From CALIZF01 sp046292445 (lineage in GTDB: Bacteria > Pseudomonadota > Alphaproteobacteria > Rhodobacterales > Rhodobacteraceae), in the NCBI GenBank assembly GCA_046292445.1, contig JBKBQT010000001.1, positions 1 through 64,000 of the forward strand: a DNA stretch of 64,000 bases, in the 5' to 3' direction. Every line of letters starts with the position of its first letter. Position 1 is the stretch's first letter. The translations under genes were made by a program, and so were the position numbers. This document shows positions 14,876-24,469 of this stretch, piece after piece. The notes under the pieces were generated by a model. The model did no database searches. It saw only the letters and a program-made list of their open reading frames with translations, and was not told the origin of the DNA.

Positions 14876-16624
14876 ATGGCAGAGGCAAGCGCGACGCCGG
14901 GCGAGGCAAGTGGCGCGCCGCCGCAGGGGCGGGGCGCGCGGCTGGCCACGCGGCTGCATGCCTGGGCGGCGGGCCTTGCCCGCCCTGCGACCGGGTTCGT
15001 CTCGCAGCCCGAGCCGCGCTCGATGGGGATGGTGTCGCGCGGGCGGCAGCTTCTGGCCGGCAATTTCCTGATGGGCGGCTTTCTGGTCGAGGCGCCCGGC
15101 ACCATCCTGTGGGACATCGCCCCGCCCGACCCCGCCTTTGCCGATGCCGCACACGGGTTCGCCTGGCTCGACGATCTCGCCGCCGTCGGCGACGCCTCTG
15201 CCCGCGATGCGGCCCAGGCCTGGACGCAGGTCTGGATCGCGCGCTTCGGGCGCGGGCAGGGGCGCGGCTGGTCGCCCGACCTGACCGGGCGGCGGCTGAT
15301 CCGCTGGATCAACCATGCCCTGCTGCTGCTGCATGCGCAGGACAAGGCCGCGCAGGATGCCTGGTGGCGCGCGGTCAGCCGCCAGACGGTCTATCTCGCC
15401 CGCCGCTGGTCTGCCGCGCAGCCCGGTCTGCCGCGGTTCGAGGCGCTGTGCGGGCTGGTCTATGCCGGCCTCGCCCTGACCGGAATGGAGCGGCGGGTCG
15501 ACCGCGCCGTGGCCGCGCTCGCCCGCGAATGCGCGCGCGAGATCGACGCCGAGGGCGGCATCCCCACACGCAACCCCGAGGAACTGCTCGAGGTCTTCAC
15601 CCTGCTGATCTGGGCGGCGCAGGCGCTGACCGCCAGCGGCCGGATCATCCCGCCCGAACATCATGCCGCCATCGCGCGCATCGCCCCGACGCTGCGCGCG
15701 CTGCGCCACGCCGCCGGCGGGCTGGCCCGGTTCCACGGCGGCGGGCGCGGTCTCGAGGGGCGGATCGAGACCGCGCTGGCGGCCTCGGGCGTCAAGCCCG
15801 AACGGCGGGGCGGCCTTGCGATGGGTTTCGCCCGGCTCGCGGCCGGGCGCACCACGGTGGTCATCGACGCCGCCGCGCCGCCCGAAGGGCAGGCAAGCCT
15901 CGCCGCCCATGCCTCGACCCTCGCGTTCGAGCTGACATCGGGCCGCCGGCCGCTGATCGTCAACTGCGGCCATGGCGCGCCGTTCGGGCCGGAATGGGCG
16001 CGGGCGGGGCGGGCGACGGCCTCGCATTCGACGCTGGCGATCGAGGGATTCTCGTCCTCGCGCCTCGGCAAGGGCGAGCTTCTGGCGGAGCGCGCGCGGG
16101 TGACGGATGCGCGGGTGTCCGGCCTGCACGGCCTCAGCCTCGCCCATGACGGCTGGTCGGCGACCCACGGGCTCACCCATGTCCGCACGCTCGATCTGAG
16201 CGCCGACGGGCGGGTGCTCGCGGGCGAGGATACGCTGGGCGCGATCACCGGGGCCGAACGGGCGCGGTTCGATGCGGTGATGTCGGCGATGCGGTTGCAG
16301 GGCGTGCGCTTTGCCATCCGTTTCCACCTGCACCCCGAGGTCGAGGCCTCGCTGGACCTCGGCGGCACCGCGGTGTCGCTGGTGCTGCGGTCGGGCGAGA
16401 TCTGGGTGTTCCGCCACGACGGCGCGGCGGACCTGACGCTCGAGGCCTCGGTCTATCTCGAACGCGGGCGGCTGCGGCCGCGGGCGACGCGGCAGATCGT
16501 TCTGTCGGGCGTGGTGACCGATTATGCCTTCGCCGCGGGCTGGACGCTGGCCAAGGCGCAGGATACGCCGCTGGCGATCCGCGACCTGGAAACCGGCGAC
16601 CCCTTCGCCTTCGATGACCGATGA
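14876..16624 (+). CDS. Heparinase II/III family protein
   Basis: A 582-residue protein of the heparinase II/III-like family. The N-terminal all-helical region (about 60-330) contains WSPDLTGRRLIRWINHALLLL, GGIPTRNPEELLEVFTLLIWAAQAL and ALRHAAGGLARFHGGG. The C-terminal beta-sandwich has LIVNCGHGAPFGPEW, ASHSTLAIEGFSSSRLG and THGLTHVRTLDLSADG. In enzymes of this fold these parts form an alginate/heparan lyase. In Alphaproteobacteria the rsmB-linked member is conserved and its substrate is not established to my knowledge. No signal peptide is evident. The end overlaps or abuts purH. Confidence 0.85.
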   Translation: MAEASATPGEASGAPPQGRGARLATRLHAWAAGLARPATGFVSQPEPRSMGMVSRGRQLLAGNFLMGGFLVEAPGTILWDIAPPDPAFADAAHGFAWLDDLAAVGDASARDAAQAWTQVWIARFGRGQGRGWSPDLTGRRLIRWINHALLLLHAQDKAAQDAWWRAVSRQTVYLARRWSAAQPGLPRFEALCGLVYAGLALTGMERRVDRAVAALARECAREIDAEGGIPTRNPEELLEVFTLLIWAAQALTASGRIIPPEHHAAIARIAPTLRALRHAAGGLARFHGGGRGLEGRIETALAASGVKPERRGGLAMGFARLAAGRTTVVIDAAAPPEGQASLAAHASTLAFELTSGRRPLIVNCGHGAPFGPEWARAGRATASHSTLAIEGFSSSRLGKGELLAERARVTDARVSGLHGLSLAHDGWSATHGLTHVRTLDLSADGRVLAGEDTLGAITGAERARFDAVMSAMRLQGVRFAIRFHLHPEVEASLDLGGTAVSLVLRSGEIWVFRHDGAADLTLEASVYLERGRLRPRATRQIVLSGVVTDYAFAAGWTLAKAQDTPLAIRDLETGDPFAFDDR

Positions 16625-16628
16625 TGCC

Positions 16629-18209
16629 ATGACCGACCGCCTCGCCCCTGCCCGCGCCCTTCTGTCGGTGTCCGACAAGACCGGCCTTCTGGACCTTGCC
16701 CGCGCGCTGGCGGCGGCGGGGGTCGAGCTTGTCTCGACCGGCGGCAGCGCGGGGGAATTGCGCGCCGCTGGCCTTGCGGTGCGCGAGGTGGCCGACCTGA
16801 CCGGCATGCCCGAGATGATGGGCGGGCGGGTCAAGACGCTGCACCCGGCGGTGCATGGCGGCCTGCTCGCGCTGCGCGACGATCCGGCCCATGTCGCGGC
16901 GATGGCGGACCACGGCATCGGGGCGATCGACCTGCTGGTGGTCAACCTCTATCCCTTCGAGGCGACCGTGGCGGCCGGCGCCGCGCCCGAGGCCTGTATC
17001 GAGCAGATCGACATCGGCGGGCCGGCGATGATCCGCGCCGGGGCCAAGAACCACCGCTTCGTCACCGTGCTGACCGACCCGGCCGATTACGGCGCCTTCC
17101 TTGCCGAACTGGCGGCGGGCGGCACGACGCATGACTTTCGCCGCCGCATGGCGTTGGCCGCCTTTGGCCGCACGGCCGCCTATGACGCGGCCGTGTCGGG
17201 CTGGATGGCCGGCCTTGCCGGCGAGGCCACGCCGCGCCACCGCGCCTTTGCCGGGCGGCTGGTGCAGGGCCTGCGCTATGGCGAGAACCCGCACCAGACG
17301 GCGACCTTCTATGCCGATGGCTCGGGCCGGCCGGGGGTGGCAACGGCGCGGCAGGTGCAGGGCAAGGATCTGAGCTACAACAACATCGCCGATACCGATG
17401 CGGCGGTGGAATGCCTTGCCGAACTCGGCGGGGATGCCCCGGCCTGTGTCATCGTCAAGCATGCCAACCCCTGCGGCGCAGCGCGCGGCGCAAGCCTCGC
17501 CGAGGCCTATGCGCGCGCCTTCGACTGCGACCGGGTGTCGGCCTTCGGCGGGATCGTCGCGGTCAACCGCCCGCTCGATGCGGCAGCGGCGGCCGCGATC
17601 ACCGGCATCTTCACCGAGGTGGTGATCGCCCCCGGCGCGGATGACGCCGCGCTGGCGGCCTTTGCCGGCAAACCGAACCTGCGCCTGTTGCTGACCGCCG
17701 CCTTGCCCGATCCGGCCGCGCCCGGCCTCGCGGTCAAGCAGGTGGCGGGCGGGTTCCTCGTGCAGACGCGCGATGCGGGCATGGTGACCGCGGCCGGCCT
17801 GCGCGTGGCCACGCAGCGCGCGCCGACGCCGGCCGAGACGGCGGATCTGCTGTTCGCCTGGGCGGTGGCCAAGCATGTGAAATCCAACGCCATCGTCTAT
17901 GTCCGGGGCGGGGCGACCGTGGGCATCGGCGCGGGGCAGATGAGCCGGGTGGACAGCACCCGCATCGCCGCGCGCAAGGCCGAGGACATGGCGGCGGCGC
18001 TGGGCCTGCCCGAGCCACCCACGCGCGGCTCGGTCGTCGCGTCGGATGCGTTCTTCCCCTTCCCCGACGGCCTGCTGGCGGCGGCGGCGGCGGGCGCGAC
18101 GGCGGTGATCCAGCCCGGCGGGTCGCTGCGCGACGCCGAGGTGATCGCGGCGGCCGATGCGGCAGGCCTTGCGATGGTGTTCACCGGCCAGCGCCATTTC
18201 CGGCACTGA
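16629..18209 (+). CDS. purH: Bifunctional AICAR transformylase / IMP cyclohydrolase PurH
   Basis: About 526 residues, catalysing the last two steps of IMP synthesis. The N-terminal MGS-like IMP cyclohydrolase domain (1-200) has ALLSVSDKTGLLDLARAL, LVSTGGSAGELR, GGRVKTLHPAVHGGLL and IDIGGPAMIRAGAKNH. The AICAR formyltransferase domain has GLRYGENPHQTATFY, GKDLSYNNIADTDAA, VIVKHANPCGAA, AFGGIVAVNRP and KHVKSNAIVY, and it ends DAFFPFPDG ... QPGGSLRDAEVI. ATG 16614, overlapping the previous gene, is an alternative start. It is followed immediately by lspA. Confidence 0.96.
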   Translation: MTDRLAPARALLSVSDKTGLLDLARALAAAGVELVSTGGSAGELRAAGLAVREVADLTGMPEMMGGRVKTLHPAVHGGLLALRDDPAHVAAMADHGIGAIDLLVVNLYPFEATVAAGAAPEACIEQIDIGGPAMIRAGAKNHRFVTVLTDPADYGAFLAELAAGGTTHDFRRRMALAAFGRTAAYDAAVSGWMAGLAGEATPRHRAFAGRLVQGLRYGENPHQTATFYADGSGRPGVATARQVQGKDLSYNNIADTDAAVECLAELGGDAPACVIVKHANPCGAARGASLAEAYARAFDCDRVSAFGGIVAVNRPLDAAAAAAITGIFTEVVIAPGADDAALAAFAGKPNLRLLLTAALPDPAAPGLAVKQVAGGFLVQTRDAGMVTAAGLRVATQRAPTPAETADLLFAWAVAKHVKSNAIVYVRGGATVGIGAGQMSRVDSTRIAARKAEDMAAALGLPEPPTRGSVVASDAFFPFPDGLLAAAAAGATAVIQPGGSLRDAEVIAAADAAGLAMVFTGQRHFRH

Positions 18210-18210
18210 C

Positions 18211-18702
18211 ATGCGGCTTGCGGCGATCACGGGCCTTGTCACCTTCCTCGTCGATCAGGCGCTGAAATACCATGTGGTCCACGTTCTGCGGCTCGACCAG
18301 CGGCTCGCGATCGACGTGATCCCGCCGTTCCTCAACCTGCGCATGGCCTGGAACAGGGGGATCAACTTCGGCCTTTTCGCCGGGCATGGCGATGCGGTGC
18401 GCTGGGGCCTGATCGCGCTGGCGCTGGCGATCTCGGCGGCGGTGTGGATCTGGGCGCGGCGGGAACGCGGCCGGCCGCTGGTGCAGCTTTCGGCCGGGCT
18501 GCTGGTCGGCGGGGCGCTCGGCAATGTGGTGGACCGGGTGATCTACGGCGCGGTGGCCGATTTTCTCAACATGTCCTGCTGCGGGATCGACAACCCCTTT
18601 GCCTTCAACGTCGCCGACATCGCCATCTTCGCCGGGGCGATCGGGCTGGCGCTGTTTTCGGGCGGGCCAAAGCCCCGTGACGCCGCCCGCCGCATGCGCT
18701 AG
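18211..18702 (+). CDS. lspA: Lipoprotein signal peptidase LspA
   Basis: A 163-residue inner-membrane aspartyl protease that removes the signal peptide of prolipoproteins at the lipidated cysteine. There are four membrane helices. The catalytic aspartates are Asp108 in GALGNVVDRV and Asp136 in FNVADIAIF, with the conserved NWGINFG-type loop present as AWNRGINFGLF. It begins one base after the purH stop. The next gene encodes a lipoprotein that would be its substrate. Confidence 0.95.
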   Translation: MRLAAITGLVTFLVDQALKYHVVHVLRLDQRLAIDVIPPFLNLRMAWNRGINFGLFAGHGDAVRWGLIALALAISAAVWIWARRERGRPLVQLSAGLLVGGALGNVVDRVIYGAVADFLNMSCCGIDNPFAFNVADIAIFAGAIGLALFSGGPKPRDAARRMR

Positions 18703-18733
18703 AAGGGCGGAACGGATGGGATCGGAGACGGGC

Positions 18734-19261
18734 ATGACGGCCAGGCGGATCGTGCTTGCGGCACTGGCGGCAACAATGGCGCTGTCGGCCTGCGGCAACC
18801 GCGACGACGTGCGCCTGCGGTCCGACCGGCGCGCGGGCGCGGGCCCCGACGAATTCGCCATCGTGCCGCCCCGGCCGCTGGAGATCCCGGCCGACCTGCG
18901 GGCGCTGCCCGAGCCGACCCCGGGCGGCGCCAACCGCACCGACCAGACGCCACTCGACGATGCCGTGGCCGCGCTCGGCGGTCGGCCGGGTGCCGGCGGC
19001 GCGGATGCCGCGCTGGTGGCGGCGGGCACGCGGCTCGGCGTGTCCCCGACGGTGCGCGAGGATCTCGCGGCCGAGGATGCCGCGCTGCGCCGGCGCAACC
19101 GGCCGCGCGTGCTCGAACGGCTGTTCGGCACCGACGTCTATGACCGCGCCTATCAGCGCCAGGCGGTCCGGCAGTATCCCGAACTCGAGCGCTGGCGCAG
19201 CGCCGGCGCCCGCACGCCCTCGGCCCCGCCCGATCCGGCGACAGCACCCGCGCGGCGCTGA
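18734..19261 (+). CDS. DUF3035 lipoprotein, BamF-like
   Basis: A 175-residue lipoprotein (181 if the alternative ATG 18716 is used). The N-terminus MTARRIVLAALAATMALSACG has a clear lipobox with Cys20. The mature N-terminal segment contains GAGPDEFAIVPPRPLEIPADLRALPEPTPG, the signature of DUF3035. This family corresponds to BamF of Caulobacter, an extra lipoprotein of the outer-membrane beta-barrel assembly complex in Alphaproteobacteria. The rest is Ala/Arg-rich with a helical C-terminal part (RNRPRVLERLFGTDVYDRAYQRQ). Its position next to lspA is conserved in related genomes. The function is assigned by family. Confidence 0.8.
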   Translation: MTARRIVLAALAATMALSACGNRDDVRLRSDRRAGAGPDEFAIVPPRPLEIPADLRALPEPTPGGANRTDQTPLDDAVAALGGRPGAGGADAALVAAGTRLGVSPTVREDLAAEDAALRRRNRPRVLERLFGTDVYDRAYQRQAVRQYPELERWRSAGARTPSAPPDPATAPARR

Positions 19262-19343
19262 CGCCCCCATCACATCCGCGTTCGTCCGCTTGCCGCCGGC
19301 CTTCGGGCGCGCGATGTTCGTCGCCTGACCGGGAGTGATCGCC

Positions 19344-20669
19344 ATGCTGCGCGCCGTTCTGACCTGCCTTGCCCTGATCGCCGCCCTGCCCGCCGCTGCG
19401 GAACGGGTCACGGGGTTTACCCTGTCCAACGGCCTCGAGGCGGTGGTGATCGAGGATCCGCGCGCCCCGGTCGTGGTCCACATGGTCTGGTATCGCGTCG
19501 GTGCGGCGGACGAGGTGCCGGGCAAGTCCGGCCTTGCCCATTACCTCGAACATCTGATGTTCAAGGGCACCGAGACGACCGGACCCGGCGAATTCTCGGC
19601 CCTGGTCGAGGCGCAGGGCGGGTCGGACAATGCCTTCACCTCATGGGACTACACCGGCTATTTCCAGCGCGTCGCATCCGATCGCCTGCCGCTCGTGATG
19701 GCGATGGAGGCCGACCGGATGGCCAACCTGCGCATCCCCGAGGACGAGGCGCTGACCGAACGCGCCGTCGTGCTCGAGGAACGGGCGCAGCGCGTCGAGG
19801 CCAGCCCCGGCGGCCTCTTCGGCGAACAGCGGCGGGCGGCGCAGTTCCTCAACCATCCCTATGGCCGCCCGATCATCGGCTGGCGGCACGAGATCGAGGC
19901 GCTGACGCCCGATGACGCCCGCGCCTTCTACGCCCGGCATTACGGCCCGAACAACGCGGTTCTGATCGTGGCGGGCGACGTGACGGCCGATGCCGTCAGG
20001 GCACTGGCCGAAGAGCATTACGGCCCCATCCCCGCCAACCCGCGTATCCAGCCCCGCCAGCGCCCTGCCGAACCGCCCCAGCTTGCCGAACGGCGGGTGA
20101 TGATGGCCGATGCGCGGGTTGGCGAGCCCTATGTGGTGCGCACCTATCTCGCGCCGACCAGGCGCGCGGGCGATCAGCGCGAGGCGGCGGCGCTCACCGT
20201 CCTGGCCGAGCTGCTGGGCGGCAATCCGGCGACATCCGTTCTCGGGCGCGCGCTCCAGTTCGATCGCCAGGTGGCCGTGCAGGTCGATGCCTTCTACGAT
20301 TCCACCGCGCTCGATGCCTCGACCTTCACCCTCGCCGTCGTGCCCGCACCGGGCGTGACGCTCGCCGAGGGCGAGGCGGCGCTCGACGCCGCGCTGGCCG
20401 ATTTCCTGGCGCAGGGCGTCGATCAGGCCGCGTTCGAGCGTATCCTGCGGCAACTGCGCGCGGCCGAGATCTATGCGCTCGACAACGCCGACCGCCGCGC
20501 CCGGCGCTATGGCGAGGGGCTCACGACCGGCCTGACGATCGACGACATCCGCGACTGGCCTGCCGTGCTGCAATCGGTCACGCCGGCCGAGGTGATGGCG
20601 GCGGCGCGCGGGGTGCTCGACCGCAGCCGGGCGGTGACCGGCCATCTCGACCGCAAGGATGCTTCGTGA
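19344..20669 (+). CDS. M16 family zinc peptidase, catalytic member
   Basis: A 441-residue periplasmic peptidase of the pitrilysin/mitochondrial-processing-peptidase family. It has a Sec signal peptide (MLRAVLTCLALIAALPAAAE) and the inverted zinc motif His66-x-x-Glu69-His70 in SGLAHYLEHLMFKGT. The distal zinc glutamate lies in ERAVVLEERAQ (around 145). Two M16 domains follow, with NAVLIVAGDV at the end of the first. ATG 19344 has GGGAG 8 bases upstream. Its last base pairs overlap the start of a second, inactive-type M16 gene, so the two probably make a heterodimer as in other bacterial M16B pairs. Confidence 0.92.
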   Translation: MLRAVLTCLALIAALPAAAERVTGFTLSNGLEAVVIEDPRAPVVVHMVWYRVGAADEVPGKSGLAHYLEHLMFKGTETTGPGEFSALVEAQGGSDNAFTSWDYTGYFQRVASDRLPLVMAMEADRMANLRIPEDEALTERAVVLEERAQRVEASPGGLFGEQRRAAQFLNHPYGRPIIGWRHEIEALTPDDARAFYARHYGPNNAVLIVAGDVTADAVRALAEEHYGPIPANPRIQPRQRPAEPPQLAERRVMMADARVGEPYVVRTYLAPTRRAGDQREAAALTVLAELLGGNPATSVLGRALQFDRQVAVQVDAFYDSTALDASTFTLAVVPAPGVTLAEGEAALDAALADFLAQGVDQAAFERILRQLRAAEIYALDNADRRARRYGEGLTTGLTIDDIRDWPAVLQSVTPAEVMAAARGVLDRSRAVTGHLDRKDAS

Positions 20670-21979
20670 TGCTTCGCCTTTTCCTTGTCCTGTTTCTGGT
20701 CGTCGCCCTGCCGGCGCGGGCCGAGCTTCCGATCCGCACCGTCACCTCGCCCGGCGGGATCACCGCCTGGCTGGTCGAGGCGCGCGACATCCCGTTCCTC
20801 GCGCTCGAGATCCGCTTTCGCGGCGGCACCAGCCTCGATGCGCCCGAAACGCAGGGCGCGGTCAATCTGATGACCGCCCTGCTCGAGGAAGGCGCGGGCG
20901 ATCTCGATGCGCAGGGCTTTGCCGCGGCGCGCGAGGATCTTGCCGCATCCTTTGCCTTCAGCGCCGGCCGCGATACGGTCGGCGTCTCGGCCCGCATGCT
21001 GACCGAGAACCGGGATGCTGCCGTCGATCTGCTGCGCCTTGCACTGACCGCGCCGCGCTTCGATGCCGATGCGGTGGAACGGGTGCGGGCGCAGGTCCTG
21101 TCCGGCCTGCGGCAGGACGCGCGAAACCCGCAGCGCATCGCCGGCGCGCGCTTTGCCGCACTGGCCTTTGGCGCCCATCCCTATGGCCGGGACGGCAACG
21201 GCACCGAGGATACCGTCGCGGCGCTGAGCCGCGATGACCTTGTCGCGGCGCATCGCGGGGCTCTGGCGCGCGACCGGCTGTTCGTGGCGGCGGTCGGCGA
21301 CATCGACGCCGAAACGCTCGGCCCGCTGCTCGACCGTCTGCTGGGCGATCTGCCGGGCGCCGGCCTGCCGATGCCGCCCTACGCCGCCGCTGCCCTCGCC
21401 GGCGGTATCGCGGTCGAGCCCTTTCCGGGCCCGCAATCGGTCATCGCCTTCGGCCAGCCCGCGATCCCGCGCGACGATCCCGATTTCCTGACCGCCCTGC
21501 TCGTCAACGAGGTGCTGGGCGGCGGCCGGTTCGGCACCCGCCTGACAGCAGAGGTGCGCGAAAAGCGGGGCCTGACCTATGGCATCTTCAGCGCGCTGGC
21601 CGCGTCCGAATTCGGCTCGGTCCTCACCGGCCGGGTGGCCACGGCCAATGCGACGGCCGCCGAGACGATCGCGGTGATCCGCACCGAATGGGCGCGCATG
21701 GCGTCCGAAGGGCTGACGGCCGAGGAACTGGCGGGCATCCAGACCTATATGACCGGTTCCTATCCGCTGCGCTTCGACGGCAATGCGCGGATCGCCGACA
21801 TCCTTGTGGGCATGCAGCTTCAGGGATTCCCGCCCGACTACCCGGCGACGCGCAACGACAAGGTGCGCGCGATCACGCTGGAGGATGCGAACCGCGTCGC
21901 CGCGCGGCTCTATGATCCGGCGGCGCTGACCTTTGTCGTGGTCGGCGAGCCGGAGGGCCTGACGGGCGAAGGGCAGTAG
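20669..21979 (+). CDS. M16 family peptidase-like protein, non-catalytic partner
   Basis: A 436-residue paralogue of the preceding gene. It has a signal peptide (MLRLFLVLFLVVALPARAE) and the M16 fold, but the zinc motif is absent: the region after LEIRFRGGTSLDAPETQGAVNLMTALLEEGAG has no HxxEH. The C-terminal half keeps the R/Y substrate-grip signature, GGRFGTRLTAEVREKRGLTYGIFS. Such catalytic plus non-catalytic M16 pairs are established to work together. It starts on the base overlapping the upstream stop (GTGATG), giving near-equal expression. mutL follows after 33 bp. Confidence 0.92.
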   Translation: MLRLFLVLFLVVALPARAELPIRTVTSPGGITAWLVEARDIPFLALEIRFRGGTSLDAPETQGAVNLMTALLEEGAGDLDAQGFAAAREDLAASFAFSAGRDTVGVSARMLTENRDAAVDLLRLALTAPRFDADAVERVRAQVLSGLRQDARNPQRIAGARFAALAFGAHPYGRDGNGTEDTVAALSRDDLVAAHRGALARDRLFVAAVGDIDAETLGPLLDRLLGDLPGAGLPMPPYAAAALAGGIAVEPFPGPQSVIAFGQPAIPRDDPDFLTALLVNEVLGGGRFGTRLTAEVREKRGLTYGIFSALAASEFGSVLTGRVATANATAAETIAVIRTEWARMASEGLTAEELAGIQTYMTGSYPLRFDGNARIADILVGMQLQGFPPDYPATRNDKVRAITLEDANRVAARLYDPAALTFVVVGEPEGLTGEGQ

Positions 21980-22012
21980 AAGACTCGGATCGTCCATGCT
22001 ACAGGTGGTGGC

Positions 22013-23812
22013 ATGACCATCGCCGACCGCAACATGTCCGCCCTGCGCCCCGTCATCCGCCAGCTTGACGAGGCGACGGCAAACCGCATCGCCGCCGGCG
22101 AGGTGGTGGAGCGGCCAGCCTCGGCCGTCAAGGAACTGGTCGAGAACGCGCTCGATGCCGGCGCCACGCGGATCGCCGTGGATTATGCCATGGGCGGCAA
22201 GGCGCTGGTCCGGGTGACGGACGACGGATGCGGAATGACCGCCGCCGACCTGCCGCTGGCGCTGTCGCGGCATGCGACGTCCAAGATCGACGGATCGGAT
22301 CTTCTCGACATCCGGTCCTTCGGGTTCCGGGGCGAGGCGCTGCCCTCGCTCGGCGCGGTGGGGCGGCTCACGATCACGAGCCGCGCGGCCGGGCAGGAGG
22401 CGGCATGCATCACCGTCGATTGCGGCCGCGCCGGCCCGGTCCGCCCCGCCGCCGCCGCGCGCGGCACGGTGGTCGAGCTGCGCGAGCTGTTTGCCGCGAC
22501 CCCGGCCCGGCTCAAGTTCCTGCGCGCCGACCGGACCGAGGCGCAGGCGATCGCCGACACCGTCCGCCGCCTCGCCCTCGCGGCCCCCGGCGCCGGCTTC
22601 GTGCTGCGGGACGTGACCGAGGGCGAGCGGGTGGTCTTTCGCGCCGACCCGGAGACGGGCGATCTGTTCGACGCGCTGCGGGGCCGGGTGGCGCAGGTGA
22701 TGGGCGCGGATTTCGTCGCCTCCAGCCTGCCGATCACGGCCGAGCGCGAGGGGCTGACCCTCACCGGCCTCGCCGCGCTGCCGACCTATTCGCGCGGCGG
22801 GTCGGTCGCGCTCTACCTCTTCGTCAACGGTCGCCCGGTGCAGGACCGGCTCATCCTCGGCGCGGTGCGGGCGGCCTATGGCGATCTGCTGCCGCAGGGG
22901 CGCTGGCCGGCGGCGGCGCTGTATCTGACCTGCGATCCGCAGGCGGTGGACGTGAACGTCCACCCCGCCAAGGCCGAAGTGCGGTTTCGCGACCCCGGCC
23001 TGCCGCGCGGCCTGATCGTCGGCGCGCTGCGCCATGCCCTCGCCGAGGCGGGGCAGCGCACGGCGGCCTCGTTGACCGGCCTTGCGCTCGGGGCGGCGCG
23101 GGCCGGACCGGCGCGGGCCTATCAAATGGATCGTCCGTCGGCGGGCACGCTCGCGCGTGCCGCGCAGTGGCAGGCGCCGGGACTGGCCGAGGCGCCGGCC
23201 GCGCGGATCGAGCCGCCGTCGGACGAAACGACCCATCCGCTGGGCGCAGCGCGGGCGCAGGTCCACGGCACCTACATCATCGCGCAGACGGCCGAGGGGA
23301 TCGTGATCGTCGATCAGCATGCAGCGCACGAACGGCTCGTCTACGAGCGGCTCAAGCGGCAGATGGCGGCGTCGGGCGTGGCGTCGCAGCCGCTGCTGAT
23401 CCCGGAGGTCGTCGAGCTTTCGGCGACGGATGCCGCGCGCCTGCTGGACGCGGCGCCCGACCTTGCCCGCGCGGGGCTGGTGGTCGAGCCGTTCGGGCCG
23501 GGTGCGGTCGCGGTGCGCGAAACGCCGGCCGACCTCGGCCCGGTGGATGCGCGGGGCCTGCTGCGCGATGTGCTCGATGAACTGGGCGAGCGGGGAACGG
23601 TTGAGGGGATCGAAGCGAGGCTTCACGCGATCCTGGCGCGGATGGCCTGCCACGGTTCGGTGCGCGCGGGGCGTAGCCTGCGGGCCGACGAGATGAACGC
23701 CCTCTTGCGCGAGATGGAAGCGACACCCAATTCAGCGCAGTGCAACCATGGCCGCCCGACCTATGTGACGCTGCGGCTGGCCGACCTCGAGCGCCTGTTC
23801 GGCCGCGCCTGA
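22013..23812 (+). CDS. mutL: DNA mismatch repair protein MutL
   Basis: A 599-residue MutL. The N-terminal GHKL ATPase has NRIAAGEVVERPASAVKELVENALDAGA, VTDDGCGM and RHATSKI with FGFRGEALPSLGAV. The middle transducer domain has NGRPVQDRLI and VDVNVHPAKAEVRF. The C-terminal dimerisation domain contains the endonuclease metal motif DQHA-x2-E-x4-E as DQHAAHERLVYE near residue 434, and a late CHGSVRAG. The motif marks a MutL with latent nicking activity, expected in bacteria without MutH. It is convergent with chrR, with a 3-bp gap. Confidence 0.96.
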   Translation: MTIADRNMSALRPVIRQLDEATANRIAAGEVVERPASAVKELVENALDAGATRIAVDYAMGGKALVRVTDDGCGMTAADLPLALSRHATSKIDGSDLLDIRSFGFRGEALPSLGAVGRLTITSRAAGQEAACITVDCGRAGPVRPAAAARGTVVELRELFAATPARLKFLRADRTEAQAIADTVRRLALAAPGAGFVLRDVTEGERVVFRADPETGDLFDALRGRVAQVMGADFVASSLPITAEREGLTLTGLAALPTYSRGGSVALYLFVNGRPVQDRLILGAVRAAYGDLLPQGRWPAAALYLTCDPQAVDVNVHPAKAEVRFRDPGLPRGLIVGALRHALAEAGQRTAASLTGLALGAARAGPARAYQMDRPSAGTLARAAQWQAPGLAEAPAARIEPPSDETTHPLGAARAQVHGTYIIAQTAEGIVIVDQHAAHERLVYERLKRQMAASGVASQPLLIPEVVELSATDAARLLDAAPDLARAGLVVEPFGPGAVAVRETPADLGPVDARGLLRDVLDELGERGTVEGIEARLHAILARMACHGSVRAGRSLRADEMNALLREMEATPNSAQCNHGRPTYVTLRLADLERLFGRA

Positions 23813-23815
23813 GCG

Positions 23816-24457
23816 TCAGATGCGCAGGAAACGCTGCGCCATCCGCGGCACGATGCCGCTGAACCGCAGCGGCGCGTCGGTTGCGGCAAGGCAGATGCAA
23901 TCCTCGCCGGGCTCTGCGATCGGCGTGTGTTCCGTCGCCGTATCGGCAATTTCCACATCGCCGGGACCGAACACGTCCGCCCCGTCGCGGAATGCCCCGC
24001 GCAGGACCATCGTCATCTCGAGCCCGCGATGCCCGTGGTCCGGCATCGGCTGACCGGCAGGAATGTGCAGAAGGCGCACCGTCGCGCCCTTTTCGGTCGG
24101 CAGGATCGCCTGCCGCACGCCCATGCCCACGGGGCGCCATTTCACGGCGTCCAGATCGCCCCCCACATAATCCTGCAGCGGCGCCGGCAGCACCCCGCGA
24201 CGCCGGGGCATCGGACGCGGTGCCGGGGCAAGCGTGTCGAGCCGGGCCATCATCGCCTCGAGGCTTCCCTCGCGCATCGGCACAGCGTCGATCCGTTCGA
24301 CAACGGCGCCGCCGACCGCGTCGAACGACATCAGCCGCGCGCGACACTCGTCACAGACCGACACATGCGTCGCCACGACGAGGCTGAACGCCTCGGGCAA
24401 CTGGCCGGCGGAATAGGCCATGAGAAGCCGGTCCGAGATGTGGTGCCTGATCGTCAT
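23816..24457 (-). CDS. chrR: Anti-sigma factor ChrR (zinc-binding, cupin C-terminus)
   Basis: A 213-residue anti-sigma factor. The N-terminal zinc anti-sigma domain carries His6 and the cluster His31/Cys35/Cys38 (VATHVSVCDECRARL), which holds zinc and binds sigma-E. The C-terminal cupin domain (about 100-213) has PDHGHRGLEMTMVLRGAFRD and DTATEHTPIAEPGEDCICL, with a second metal site. In Rhodobacter sphaeroides ChrR releases sigma-E in response to singlet oxygen and organic hydroperoxides. The gene follows rpoE by 12 bp in the same operon, and its position next to the divergent sigma-E-type operon supports the same role. Confidence 0.93.
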   Translation of the reverse strand: MTIRHHISDRLLMAYSAGQLPEAFSLVVATHVSVCDECRARLMSFDAVGGAVVERIDAVPMREGSLEAMMARLDTLAPAPRPMPRRRGVLPAPLQDYVGGDLDAVKWRPVGMGVRQAILPTEKGATVRLLHIPAGQPMPDHGHRGLEMTMVLRGAFRDGADVFGPGDVEIADTATEHTPIAEPGEDCICLAATDAPLRFSGIVPRMAQRFLRI

Positions 24458-24469
24458 CGTGCCTTTGCC

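Noticed and set aside
20507..23653. 1048-codon minus-strand frame opposite the second M16 gene and mutL
   Set aside because: It lies antisense to well-supported genes and contains no family motifs.
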